The notes below the pieces were generated by a model. That model was not told the origin of the DNA, did no database searches, and saw only the letters and a list, made by a program, of their open reading frames with translations. Positions 12,401 to 25,100 of a stretch of 64,000 bases of DNA are shown here, in pieces. The DNA is from Monocercomonoides exilis (lineage: Eukaryota > Preaxostyla > Oxymonadida > Polymastigidae), in assembly GCA_001643675.2 (NCBI GenBank), contig LSRY02000049.1, positions 558,001-622,000 on the forward strand, read 5' to 3'. A program made the translations under genes and the position numbers. Position 1 is the first letter of the stretch. The number at the start of each line of letters is the position of its first letter.

Positions 12401-15400
12401 TGAACCTCAGTCTCTCCAGCTTGAAGTCTCCATCCGACCCTTCTATTCTCATCATCATCCCTCCTCCATGTCCTCCTGCCCCGTCCTTCCTCTGTGCACT
12501 GCACCCCTCAAAACCCACACTCTCGCTCTTCCCCACCTCCACACGCCCCCCGCCTTCCATCACCACCATCATCCCTCCCCCATCCCCTTTCTCACACACC
12601 CCTTCCAACACACCCCCATCCACTGTCAGCCTGCACCCATCCTTCACAACTGCTTCCATCACTGCCCCGCTCCCTTCCCTCACACACACCCCGCTCGCAT
12701 TCATCTTCTTCACCTCCATCTTCTTCGCCCCTTTGCTCACAATCACCCCCTTTCTGCTCCCTGCCCCACCCGTCACATTCAGCCCCACAATCGTCCCTTC
12801 CGCTGTCTCCCCACTCACCTCCACAAACCCTCGCTCTGTGAACCCCAGCCCATCCAGCGCCACATTCGTCACTGTCACACCCCCTCCACTCACACAGAAC
12901 ACCCCATACCCCACCTTCTCCACTGACACATCTCCACACACTCTGCACTCATCCACCGACAGATCTCCACTCCCCTCCACATGGAACACACACCACTCAT
13001 CCCCCTTCAGCCTCTCTTCCATCACCAGCTCCACCATCGCCACCACTCCTGTCCCACTCACTTCAACCATCCCATTGCCCCCGCTCCCGTCCCCTTTCAT
13101 CACCATCCCACACTCCTCACCCTCCACTCCCCCAATCATCAGCTCTTCCCCTGGCGCAACCCTCACGCTCTCAACAAAGTCGTATCGCCCTTTCACCCTC
13201 ACATCCCACCTGCTCTTCGCCTGCCTCTTCGAGTATCCCACACTCAGGCACTCATACTCGTAAAACCCACACGCCGGCACATCATGCCCATTGTTCCCCA
13301 CACTCACCTTCCCTTCCCGCTCCTTCAGATAATACACCAGCGGGATCACCACCGACCCCCACCTCGTGTCAACCCCTTCTGCACACTCCTCTCCAAACGG
13401 ATTCGCCACACTGAAGAATCCAAATCGCTCTCGCGTCACACACTCCCCCCAGCAACGGCGACACCACAAACACATCCTTTCCATGTGCTGCTTCATTCCC
13501 CACAAACTCCACATTCTTGAACCCATATTCTGCCTTCACGCCTGCCACACACATGTGGATCCCTCCCCCTCGCCCTGTGCCTGCATCTGTGCCAGTGTTT
13601 GCGCACTCACTCCCATCCCCTCTCTCTGCTCGGCATCTGGTCAGCCTTGTTTGTGTTTCTCCCTCCCCAACCACAAGTCTGCTCCCTTCCTCCACCTCCA
13701 CACTCATCCAGCCTCCATTCCCACACATGGCGCTGCAGTCTTCCACCACAACCCCCGACACACCCATCTCCCCACCCCCAGACAGCACCCCTTCCACCAC
13801 CGCCCCGCTCCCTGACACCCTCCCCATCGACGTCATGTTCACCTCCTCCATCCTCATCTGCCTCGCATGGTTCACCCACACCGCACATTTCCCGTCCATC
13901 TGCAGATCGCTCATCGAGCTGTTCCTCAGCGCCGCCTCCCCCTCCAAGATCTCCATCACACACTCCTTCGCCACTCTTCCTGCCACACCACCGCTGATCT
14001 CGCATCCACTCACTTCCAGCTGCCCACTGGCCCCGCTCACACAGCACACTCCACTGCTCGACCCCTCTGCCGCATCATCCACAATCGCCAGGTCCAGCAG
14101 CCCCAGCCACCCATTCCCAACCCAGAACAGCCACCCCCTGCAGTCCCTCGTGTGCACCACTCCTTTCCTCTCTGCTGATGCACTCCCAATCCTCAGCCTC
14201 TTCCCTTCGATCCTCATCCCCTCCTCATAATACTCCCCTTCTTCAACAGACACATTCCCCACTGTCTCGCCGTCTCCTCTCACCACCCCAACCGTGAACC
14301 CTATTGTCCTGCACTTCGCATATGACCCTTCATCCCTCCCGTGCCCACATGTCACATGGTCTGTCCCTGTGCTGCTGCTCACCACAATCGGGTTGTGGCA
14401 CGGCTCCAGCCACTTGCTCTTGTCTCCCAGATCTGACAGATACAGCTTCACTGCTCCCTCACTCACAGACACACAGTGTCTGAAGTCTCCCTCTTTCACA
14501 AACCCATTCCAATCTGATGACCCATACACATCGCATCCTCTCACACTCAAATCCCCATTGTTTCCTGAATTGCTCTCAAAAAAACAAAATTCAACATCAA
14601 CTGAGCAGCTCGCTGATTTGTTCATATAATTTCGAAGGATCACACCACCTCCTCCAATGTTTGTCTGAGTGGAACACCCTCGAAATATTGTTTCATGAAT
14701 ATTTGAATTGACATTTTCCCCCACCATCAATCCACCACCTCCAATTTCAGATGAACAGTTGTTGAATGAGCTGTTCATTATTTTGGAATCTGGAATATCT
14801 TTACACAAACAAATCCCTCCTCCACAGAAACTCGCAATACAATTTGCAAATGAACATTTCAAAATAGAAAGAATTGAATTGCTATTTAGTAAGTAAAAGA
14901 ACAGTCCTCCACCCCAATTAGGATAAGACGTGCAGTTGTTCATTTTTGTGTTTTCAATGATTATATCCATGCAAGACACAATATATGCGCCGCCTCCATG
15001 TCCTCCAAAACATTCATAAAAATAACAAGATTTAATTGAAACATCTTTTGCATTTTGAATTAACAGAGCTCCAGCATTTTCACCTGTTTTGATGGAGTTC
15101 CATTCGACATTTTCAAAGCTCACTGTTTCGTTGTTTGTAATCCTTTCCTTTTTTCCTTCACTGTATTTCTGTTTGCATCTGAAGAATGTCGAGTTGAAAA
15201 CACTTGTCGAGCCACCAGCATTGAAGTCTGCCAGAATGCCTCCATTGATCGGGTTCCACACCTCTTCAAAACTGCATCCACAAGCAGTTGTGCTTTTGCC
15301 CCCACACTCTCTCCTTGTCCCTTGCTCATCACGCCTCGCTTTCCATGTGATGTTTCTGAAATGGCTGTTGTCAAGCCTCACCCATTCGCATCTGCACGAC

Positions 15401-15939
15401 CCAATCAGCGGCTTGCTGCCTGCCACACAAAACGATGAAATTGAAGTGCAACCCAGAAACAAGCAACTTCCTTCTTCACATGAGCACAGCGACCCCATCT
15501 GCCATTGTGCCAAGCCAAATGGCTGCAGCAAGCAGTTCTTCATCTCCAGCAGCCCACCCTTCACATCGAACAGAGGAACATCCAAATGCAAAACATCAAT
15601 CACACAAGCACAAAATGAACACATCGAGAGCTCATCAAGCTGGGCAATGTGTGCGTTTTCAATCACCAAAACTTGAACATATCTCAAACAGAGAGTGGAA
15701 TTTGAGGAGCTCAGAAATCTTTGTATTTTTATAGGCGATAAAGTTTCTTGATTTGAATTGCTGTTTGTGAGCAAAAAGTTGCTCTTGATTTTGGAAACGA
15801 TATCAAAATTTTGCATTGACAGGTTTGCCTTGTTAAAAAGTGATTGACATTTTTCAATTGTTTTTAATTTATCAACATTTATTTCAAAAATGTTAGTTGC
15901 AATACAAAAAACTAATGCTGACAAAGTTGATAAAATCAT
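3460..15939 (-). CDS. giant secreted beta-helix protein with TM segment and degenerate kinase domain (two frameshifts)
   Basis: One gene split into three overlapping frames (15939-13369, about 13526-6294, 6297-3460) that join if one G is removed from the G6 run at 13441-13446 and one is added in the G4 run at 6297-6300. The net length stays a multiple of three: 4,160 codons. The ATG at 15939 opens a hydrophobic signal peptide (residues 1 to about 17). Then come Gly/Asn/Cys-rich, pectin-lyase-like beta-helix repeats arranged in about eight modules, each marked by a CG-x(4-7)-C-x-S/T-x-G-like motif. A hydrophobic TM helix rich in I/V/L lies at about residues 3,685-3,710, followed by a basic stop-transfer. 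The cytoplasmic tail keeps kinase C-lobe marks (WKAPELL, FSVGMMVWE, DRMTLGDV) but has no visible Gly loop, VAIK Lys, HRD or DFG, so it is probably a pseudokinase. The likely role is a surface receptor or adhesin; the ligand is unknown. The two indels may be sequencing errors rather than gene decay. Confidence 0.7.
6297..6300 (-). other. frameshift site 2 (G4 homopolymer)
   Basis: On the coding strand the upstream frame reads Arg-Val-Gly and then hits TGA directly after GTGGGG. One extra G would continue into Val-Lys-Leu-Ile-Leu-Phe, the start of the TM/kinase-bearing frame, with no gap in the family pattern. This shift is opposite in sign to the one at 13441. Confidence 0.75.
13441..13446 (-). 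other. frameshift site 1 (G6 homopolymer)
   Basis: The first frame runs through a G6 run (C6 on the plus strand) into 25 atypical codons and a stop. Dropping one G gives Leu-Gly-Glu-Cys-Val-Thr-Arg-Glu-Arg-Phe-Gly-Phe, which matches the equivalent place in the other modules (hydrophobic stretch, then a short linker, then the next module). Homopolymer miscount is the simplest cause. Confidence 0.75.
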
Positions 15940-16178
15940 TGATCACTATTCACCATAAATTATATCAAGAAAAGTGTTTATTGTTTTTTAATGTTTCTTT
16001 CAAATTTTTTAAACTAAAACTTTCATCTGTATACAATATATTCCTTTGAAGGATTTTCAATATTAAATTTTGAATTTATTTATTATTTTCTTTTTTTATT
16101 TTGTTTATCTTTTAGGAAAATTTTTAAATATAAATTATTTAAACAAATAAAGAAAAAAAATTTAAATAAAAAACAATT
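15940..16178. other. AT-rich tandem intergenic spacer
   Basis: This 239-bp spacer separates the stop of HYDIN from the start of the beta-helix gene on the same strand. It is very AT-rich, with T- and A-runs and no open frame. It presumably contains the HYDIN 3' UTR and poly(A) signal and the promoter of the downstream gene; I cannot point to a specific motif. Confidence 0.5.
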
Positions 16179-19100
16179 TTATAACGTTCCTTTAATGTAA
16201 TATGTCCATGTGCAAGATACAAGTGGGCAAGCGACCGTCAATCTAGCAGAAGATTGAGTTGTTGGTGTTGTTGTTGGCTTGAATTGGACTGGTACCATTG
16301 CAGTTTTCTTTGGTGGAATTTGCTCTGAAGCTTTTACAATAAACGAACTGTTGTCCACAGAAAAAGAGAAAAGGGCTTGTTGATTAAACACGTTTTTCAC
16401 ACTTATATTTACTCCTGTGCCATTTGCTTTAACAATTATTGGACCTTGAGGAGTTGGGGTCTGGCAAAGGCCAACGAGAATGCAAGAGAAAGTTCCAGCT
16501 CGTTCAGAAGACACAGTTAAAGTCGCTTTGCTCGAACCTAACTGAGTTGGTTCAAACAAAACTGGAACTGCAACTTCCACACCAGCAGCTGCTGAAAGTG
16601 CAGCAGGAGCAGTAATTGTTGCTCCACCTCCTGGTAAAGCAATGGAGAATGGACATTGATCAGTGGATATTGATGAAGACCCAACTTTTGATGAAGATTG
16701 AGAAGAAGTGGATTGTGATGATGAGGAGGACGATGAAGAAGAAGTGCCCTCAAGTGATTCATAGCCACTGATCGTACATTTGAAATCTGCATTCCCTCCG
16801 CAATAGCGATTTGTAAAGCGGAACACTTGTGTCTGTTCTCCTCCAAGTGCAACTTTGAAACGAATGTTTTTCTCTGGAGGAGGCGCAAGCGCCACAAGAT
16901 GTAGTGAGAACGTGAATGTTCCCGTTTCGCGTGAAGTGAATGTGAGTGGAACTGTCTCATCCATTACATCAAGTGGAACAAAAGTGATATTGACATTAGC
17001 TTTTCCCATTGGTCCAATTGACACGAGCTGAGGTACATTGACAAACTGAGATGTGCAGCTACTTGTAAGGGAAGCAGCACAATCAGCTGGATTGGTGAGA
17101 GATAAAGTGTGTGAGAGAGGACGTCTGACGGATGTCGAGAGAAGAATTGCTTCGGCAGGCAAAGCTGGCATTGAAATGACTATTACTTTATAGTATTGAT
17201 ATTCTAATGACTCTCCTTCTGATTGTTTAGCTTCTTTCAGCTTCGAAGTTGTGTCTGGCTTATTTTTATCCAACACAAATCGTATCATAATTTCTGATTG
17301 GCCTTCCTTCAATGCTTTCACCGTAACGCGGTATAGCCTCTCCTGTTGTCCACCGACATCCACCGTTGGAGGACCATCAACAGATAGCCCTTGGGCTGTT
17401 CCATTCTCTTCGATGCCAACAAATCCAACTTTGAATCTCCCAGTTGTCTTGAGCCAATTCCGAATACGTAAGGTAAATACTTCCTGTTGATGACAACGTA
17501 TTTCCCATCTCAATGTTTCAACTGGTAACGGGTCTAGTGCTTCTCCGCTAAGCTGCCGAAGAATTCCAGTTCCGTCTGGAAGAGGTATAAATAAAGTTCC
17601 TGGATGAGGCTTTTGAGAATTTTGAGAAATAGCATTTGATTGAGAAGATGAAGCTGAAGCTGAAGCAGATGCAGATGCAGAAGCTGAAGCTGAATTAGTT
17701 GCTGAAATTGACGATGTAGAAACAGATGAAACTGCTGCTTCTCCAGGAATTGACATTCGCATTGGCTGGAATGTCACAGGAACGATAATCTGCCCATTTG
17801 GTTGCACTTCTACTGAACTTGGTCCGGTGAAGTAATCTCCACTTATTGAGCAAGGAAGAGAAAGGCTTGTATTTGGCTTCCTGTTTGATTGAACAGAAGG
17901 AGAAAGTGAAAGAGTTAAATCCTTTGTCAGCTTCTCTCTAACAGGGCATGAAAACGTGATTGTATCTCCATCTGCCTGCTGCGTAATACATGTGCCAGTG
18001 AATGTAGTGAAAAGTTTTTGAGCGGATGTGGTAGTTTGTGTTGAATTTTCAGAAGTGCTTGCTGATACGCCTTCTGTTTTATCTCCAGTAATAATGCATG
18101 GAATATTATCTCTTGTGATATCAACGCTCTGACTTGTTGCAGAAGTAGTTAAAGTCGGAGGCGAAAAAGTTACAAATATCTCCTGATCAGCTCCAGCTTT
18201 GACATAACCCTTTGTTGGTTCCAGCTCAAACTCTGCTCCAAGGTTCCTTGTATCCCAAGAGAACGTAGCTCCTAAATCTCCAGAATTCTGTATTAATATG
18301 CGTCTCTGTAAACGACTTCCTCGCACTACTGGACCAAACGAAAGAATTGGAGTATCTATCTTCACTTCCACACCTAAGCATGCACCAGTCAGAGAAACAA
18401 GTCCAATCCACTGGCCTGCACATTCAGCAACAACAGGAATAGTAAATGGACGGATGCGTTGCTTTGGTGCAAATGTGAATTTGAACTCGGCTGCATCTTG
18501 TGGCTGAAGTGTAGTCTCGGAGGAACAATTCGGTGCGAGTGTGATCGACAGCCCCTTTAATGCTTCCAAACAACGAGAAATTGAGAATTTTGCTGCACAT
18601 TTCATTTTATTGACCACCTTGAAAGATCTTGTGGATGTTTGGCCGCTCCGAAGTTGATTAAATGATAGTCTCTTTCCGGATTCCAGTGCAGATATTGCAT
18701 TCGAAAGTTGAAGTGCTGTTGAAGGTTCAGGTTCCGTTTCGCGTTGTTGAGAAGCTGAAGATGACGAAGCTGGTGCAGGCGAAGGAGATGTTTTTGTTGA
18801 CTTTTGAGCTGATTGAGCTGTCTGTTGGGTGAGTTTAGCAGGTGAAGTTGGGGAAGGAGATCTTGGAGGTTGTTCGACTGAGGATGCTGACGATGAAGCA
18901 GATTGTGAAGCAGCGTTTTGTGCAATGATTGATGCAATTTGAGGAGAAAGAGGGCTCATATTTGGCACTCCTACACAAGGTGGACCTCCTCGAGATGCCA
19001 CTACACCCCGTTCAAGAGGAACATCCAATCGCACTCCAACTCCTTCTCCTGCAGCTCGTACAGTCACGGTGAACAGTCCGTTGACTTCAAATGGGAGTCT

Positions 19101-22100
19101 CCATTCATATTGCTTTGCCTCTCGAGGATTAAAAGTGAAGTGAATGTCTCTGCTTTGTCCAGCTGATAGAAGAACTGGTGCAGCGTCAGATGACAACGCA
19201 TCATTCGCAACAAACAATGGTTCATAGCTGATATCGTAAGATTCTTTATTTGTAACGGTCAAAACAGCCTTTTGCCCTTCAACGGTGTTGTTAACCAGAT
19301 AGCACGGCCCGAAGTCATATGTCATCCAAGAGAATGTCAAGTTTGGCCGATATCCTGTTCCGCTCACCGAGAAATAGAACTGACTTCCATTTGTAATGCG
19401 CAAAGCAGCTGTGATTGCTTCAATGTTTATTGGCGTCTCCGGAGCAAATGAAAGCTCGCAAGCAATCGACTCTCCTCGTTGAAGAGTTCCAAAGAGCGGA
19501 CTCATCTTAACAGTTGATTGGCATTTCTCCCAAAATTGTGCTTCCCTTTCAATCTTGCTCCTTCCTTGTAGCTGTGCTGGAGCTTGCTCAGCCTTTGCTC
19601 CTCCAGCATGTGCTTGTGATGCATTTGCTTTTGTTGAATTTCGTGTTGCTGGATTGCACACAAGATGAGATATTGGTGTGCCTTCACTCGGCCCTTCGAC
19701 CATTGACATTCTCAAAAGTGACCAAGTGAAGTCCATTGGATATTTGCTCTCATTCTTTAGCATGAAGCGACGTGATTTCTTATCTTTAATCTGCACAAGG
19801 CCAAAGTCAATGCTCATAGGAGATGATGCGTCTGCGGGTGCTTGTACGAGGGATGGCCCTCCATTTGATGTAACTGTCGAAAGTGAGGATGACGAAAGAG
19901 GTACAACTTTGCTACCTGTTTGTGAAATGAGGCTGGATGATCTCTGCGTTGTAATCAAAACAGTTGCATCTGTTGAAGGGTCTTTTGGTTCCAGTGTCAA
20001 GCGTTCTTTTACAAGATATCCTTCTCCTTTCGCATTCAAATTCAGCCGTGTTTGCTTTCTGTCCACAATACATGGGATGTTAAAGTTGTAATCTTTTTCC
20101 TCGCAAGGGGTGAATGAAAGAGTGATGCTCATTTCTGATTCTGGCTGAACAACTCCAGACTGTGGGACTATTGACAAAATGGGTGGAAGTGAAGATTGAG
20201 TTTGTGTGGAAGTCTTTCCAGTTGAGCGTCGAAGAGAAGTTGATGATGATGATGACGAAGAGGCTGACTGAGAAGACTGAGAAGAAGTTGTTGATCGAGA
20301 TGTCGAGTTGCCTCTACTTGCTGTCTGCCTTCTTCCAGCTGAGCTTGCTCGGGAATGATGAGTTGCAGCGGATGTTGTGCTTGAGGTGTTAGTACTTTTC
20401 GTAAACGTTCCTGACGAATTTAGTTGCTTCATCAGATCTTTGATTTGAGTCAGATCAAATGAGAATGAGAACGGAACAATTTCACGGTTAACGATTGTGA
20501 ATGTCTCTTCTGTTGTTTTGTTGAGAAGACGAGCATGGAAATTGATGTGATGAGGAGCAAGATACACCATTGGCTCTTCAGATGCTCCTACAAGAAGGAA
20601 AGGCTGAGAACGAGATGATGTGGGAATGCGGAAGCACCACACGGACTCAACTGTGTCGAGAGTGGCAGGAGTGTATTCAAAGATCATCTCTGCCTTCATC
20701 CCTGGCAGAACTGTTCCGCTCTTTGTGAGGCAGCGGAATGGAGAGTTTGCGCTGCTTCTGCCAGTGGCTGCTGATGATGAATGTCTCGATGGAGACAGCA
20801 AAGCAGAAATCGAGGAAGAAGCCGAAGATGATTGCTCAAAGTTGGATGAAGTGAGAAGTGGTTCTTGACATTCCCAAACATATTCCCATGGTAATGCTGT
20901 TGGATTGATGACATGGAATCTCTTGGTATTTTTCACGTTTATTCCTCTTGAATGGAACTCAATCACCTTCGTACCAGGAACCATCGGATGAGAAGCATTT
21001 AGATCATCTGCTCTTCTCATTTCAATGTAATCTGAACTTCCTTCAATTTCGAAATGGCACAGCGGCCTCAGTCCAGTTCCCTTAACAACAATACGTGGTG
21101 GCGCGATTCCTGGCGCTCTGTTAGGCATTTTCAGCCACACTTCTCTTTCAAATGCGCCTGCTTCTTGTGGGGTAAATGATATTTGCAGGCTCTTCTCTTC
21201 TCCTGGAGATATGAGACCAGATGTTGGAAGTACTCTAAATGGAGCAAGTGGATCTGCGTCGACATTTCCAGGAGGAGGAATGCTTTCCACAATTAGCTCT
21301 GTTGTCTCCTGTAGCTCAGAAGGTGGTTGAGTTGGAGTGAGTGGAGGCTGAGGTTGAGAAGTTGTTGCTGAAACAGAAGTTGATGTCATAGTGCTGGAAA
21401 TGATGCTGAGGCGAGAAGCAGAGAACGATTTTCCAACGTCATCATCATACACATTGTGGAAAGCCTTTGTTTTGGTATTCCACATTGCTTTTTCCAGCTG
21501 AGTTAATGGTAAGTGGACAAATACTTCAAATGGAAGTGCAACTTTACCAGTATTCCGAATTGGAATTGAGAATGTTCTTGTTTGGAACATCATTGTTTCC
21601 TTGAAAGGAACATCTTTCATTTCAATTGAATATCGAGTGTAATCGCTAACACCATGAAGAAGAAGAAAGACCTGACCAAGTGGAGATGGTTGAGGAAGTG
21701 ACAGAGGATTCACTTGAGCTGGTTGTTGAGTGTTGCCAGATGCTGCACCTGAAGCCTTTGCAGGTGGTTTCGCTGCTCCACCAGCAGAAGCTCCAGCCTG
21801 TCCGGGCTTTGAAGATGAGGCGCTTGCAGAAGAAGGTACAGGCTCTTCAGGTGTGGAAATAGGAATAATCTCATATTCTGGTTCTGATTCAATCTCAACA
21901 ACTCTTCTTGGCCTTATTTGAGATTCACTAACTGAATGTGTTAATTGAAGAGATTGGTCGGTTGCAAACGATCCTGGACGAGGTGTGCTTGATTGTGAGT
22001 AAGAGTCATCTCTGATCCATCTCACGACTTTCATTGAGTCATCCCATTCAGGCATCTCCAATCCTTTTGCTGCTGCTTCCAATATTGTGCGATCAGTGTA

Positions 22101-25100
22101 TTTGATTGGCTGAAGTCGGCAAATAAGAGGATATGTAACAGCCTGCACGGCAGTTGGAGCAAATTTCACGGTTATTGTTTTCGTTCCATGAGGAGGTAAA
22201 TGTCCAACTGAAGGCGATAGTGAAAAATCTGTGAAGCATGGAACATACGCTTCTGCAGTCGGCCAAATCGGAGGAAGCTCGTTCTGCTTTGAGTCTTGAG
22301 CAGCACTGTCGTTTTTGGCTGCATCATTTCCAGTTGTCTTTCCTTTTTGAGATGAGCCGGCTGGTGCTTTGTTGTTTGATTTCCCTCCAGTTGGTGTAAG
22401 AGGAATGCCGCTTGCCGCTGCAGCAAGAACTTCGGCATCTTTTCTCTCTCGTTCTTCTTGTTGCTGTTGCAAAAGAGACTTTATTATTTTGTCGATTGAC
22501 GCTTGTGAATAATTTCCCTGCTGATTTTGTGGAGTTCCGACCGGATCGAATGAAAAGCGAAGCACATTGTTTGTTGTATTTTGAATGAAAAATGTTATTT
22601 CTTTTGTCTCCCCAAGCAGCACATCTCCAAATGAAAGTATATCTGTCATGTTTGATACTATTTGAGCAGAAGTTGCTCCAAGTCCCAAAGCCACTAACCC
22701 TTCTTGTGCCATTTTCTCTGCCTGAGCATTCTGATCTCCACCGGCGTTTGCTCCTCCTTTCGTCGCATTGGATGCTTGCGGCTTTGCTGGTACTTTTTCT
22801 TTCCCGGCAGATGCTCCTGCTGCTGCTCCCTGCGCTTTTTGAGATACAGCTGCTGCTGCTGCATTGGCAGCCGCTTGATTCTTTTCTGCAATCTGTATTT
22901 GTGCGTTTGAAAGAGATGTTGCTTCAATAAGTTCGGCCAAAACAGACGGCGTTAGTGTTGAAGGAGCAGGAGGCAAGTTTTCGAATGTGACAACAGAATG
23001 GAATGATTCACCACGAAGAATCACACTTGCTTCATCATATTCGTTATTTTCTGCAGTGATTCGAACAGTATCTGTGTGTGAACCTGGTGACATTGGGTGA
23101 TAACGAACATCAATCCTTGTTGTTTCCTGTGGCTCCAAGTGGAAGTAAATGCCAGCTCTTTGCCGACTTCTTCTTGGAGAAGAAGGCTTTGCCGAATTTG
23201 TAAGTGAAGTGCCACTGCTAGTTGTCATTGAAACTGTTTTTGTTGTGCGCTCAATATTCGACGAAGCATTTCCTCCCAACAACAGCTCAGAGTTTGCTAA
23301 CGTGACAGTGAAATTGGCTGATTCTGGGAAATCTATCTTTGCGGTGCAAGGAACAACTCCATCATTCTTCACAGTAAATGATGAAGTGGATTCTCTGCCA
23401 ACAAGCGTTCGCATCAGGTTAACAATACATTTTCCAACATCGTCTGAAGGAGTGGCTGAAGAAGCAGAAGCAGAACTCTGCGCTGGAGCATTGCCCTTAG
23501 CATCCTTTTTCTTTGGTTCTTCTTCTGCACGGCGAGTTACAGGCAATGGATCGACAACAACAACACGAGGAAGGGCTCCTTCTCCTTTAAGATCGAAGAT
23601 AAGTGACTTTATTTCAGCAAGCATCGCTTGTTCTGCCTGTTGCAATGCAGCAGCATTAGCAGCATTGTTATTTGAAGAAGATGATGCGCCTTGTTGTTTG
23701 CCTCCAGCAGTTGGCTTTGTATCTGTACTTGAACCAGAAAGAGAAGAGGATGGGAAAGCTATGAGATTTGCCTCCACAACAGCTGCAAATGTTGCTTCAT
23801 ATTCGCGAAGTGATGTTGGCAAAAATGTGACAGAGACAATGCGATGTTCGTGTGGAGGAATCGACAGCCGCTTTGGTTCAATGTCGAATCCGAGCTGTTC
23901 CGGAGATAAAGATTGCGTTTGAGCGGGTTGAGCTGCTTGCGAAGAAGCACCAGGCTTGGTTGTATTCCCCTTTCCACCTGCATTGCCTTGTCCATTTCCT
24001 GAAGCTGATGCCTGTTTTGGTCGAATGGACAACGCAACATCGCAAGGAATCTTATTTGGATTTGTGAGCTTAAAGCGCTGAGTTACTGTAGACCCAACGA
24101 TAAGCGGTCCAAACAAGAAGCATTTCTCATACAGAGCATAAACATTTGGTTGAAGATGGAACAAGTCAATGCGTGGTACAACGGCCTGTTCTTCAAACAC
24201 TCCCTCGATGTTGGCAATATCCAATCCAGGTACACAACATTCTCCGCTTAACTCGAATGGAGAGCCCAGCGCATTAACTTCAGAAGGATTGGCACCTGCA
24301 ATTATCACACGCAAATTCTCTGCAAATGCAGCTGTTGAATCCCAAAGGAAGTCAACCGAAATCGCCACAGACGCACCCGATGCGACTGTTCCAGCAGCTG
24401 GACGAATGGTAAACGGTCCAATGTTGAGACGCTCAAACTTGGGATCTTGCAGAAAAGAAGCGTTGTTGTTTCCTTGTGCGTTTGCTCCGCCCTTTTGAGC
24501 AGTTTGAGTTGTTGGCTTCTTCTGCTGTGCAGCTCCTGGCTTTGCGCCAGGCAAAGGTGTTGTTGAAGTCGGTTGTGGATTGTTAGCTGAATAAATGTTG
24601 GCCATTAATGCTGCATTATCCTTTGCATCTTTTTCTTGGCAAACAATGTACTGAAGATCAAATGTTCCTGTGTTGTGCAATTCAAATACTTTTGTTCTTG
24701 GTTGGCAAGCAGCAATTGCTCCAAAGTTGATTCCGTGAGTTGGCTGCAAGCGATATTTGCTGAAGAGAGCTTTTCCTTTCAGTGGAATTGGTATGATGCA
24801 GGACACATTCGCATTGTCTGCTTGTGATTCAAAGATTTTAATTTGGATGTCTTCCGTTGAATCGATCGCTACCTCCTTTGGAGAGCACCATGTTACTGTC
24901 ATCATTTCGCCTGTTGGTTTTCCAACTGGAAGCAATCCATTCATTGGAACAACCGTTATGAGTGACTTAACTGCTTCGCTCAGCACAACTTCAAACTTTG
25001 AGTCGTATTTGCCTGTGTTGCGGACAGTAACAAACTGTTGTTTGCCTTCAGTAACGCGCAATGTGCCAAAGTCGAGTCCATCAGGCGCCGGTTGGAAGAC

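Noticed and set aside
4544-13520. Many long plus-strand open frames (up to 532 codons) opposite the beta-helix gene
   Set aside because: They are antisense shadows produced by high GC3 of the minus-strand gene; the translations are Pro/Ser/His-rich with no domains.
6294-13526. Three separate genes instead of one
   Set aside because: The middle frame would lack a credible start and signal peptide, the last would start without ATG at a TM-receptor fragment, and the module pattern continues across both junctions when one base is changed.
6294-13526. Programmed ribosomal frameshifting
   Set aside because: The two sites need opposite shifts and lack a canonical slippery heptamer or evident stem-loop; homopolymer error is simpler.
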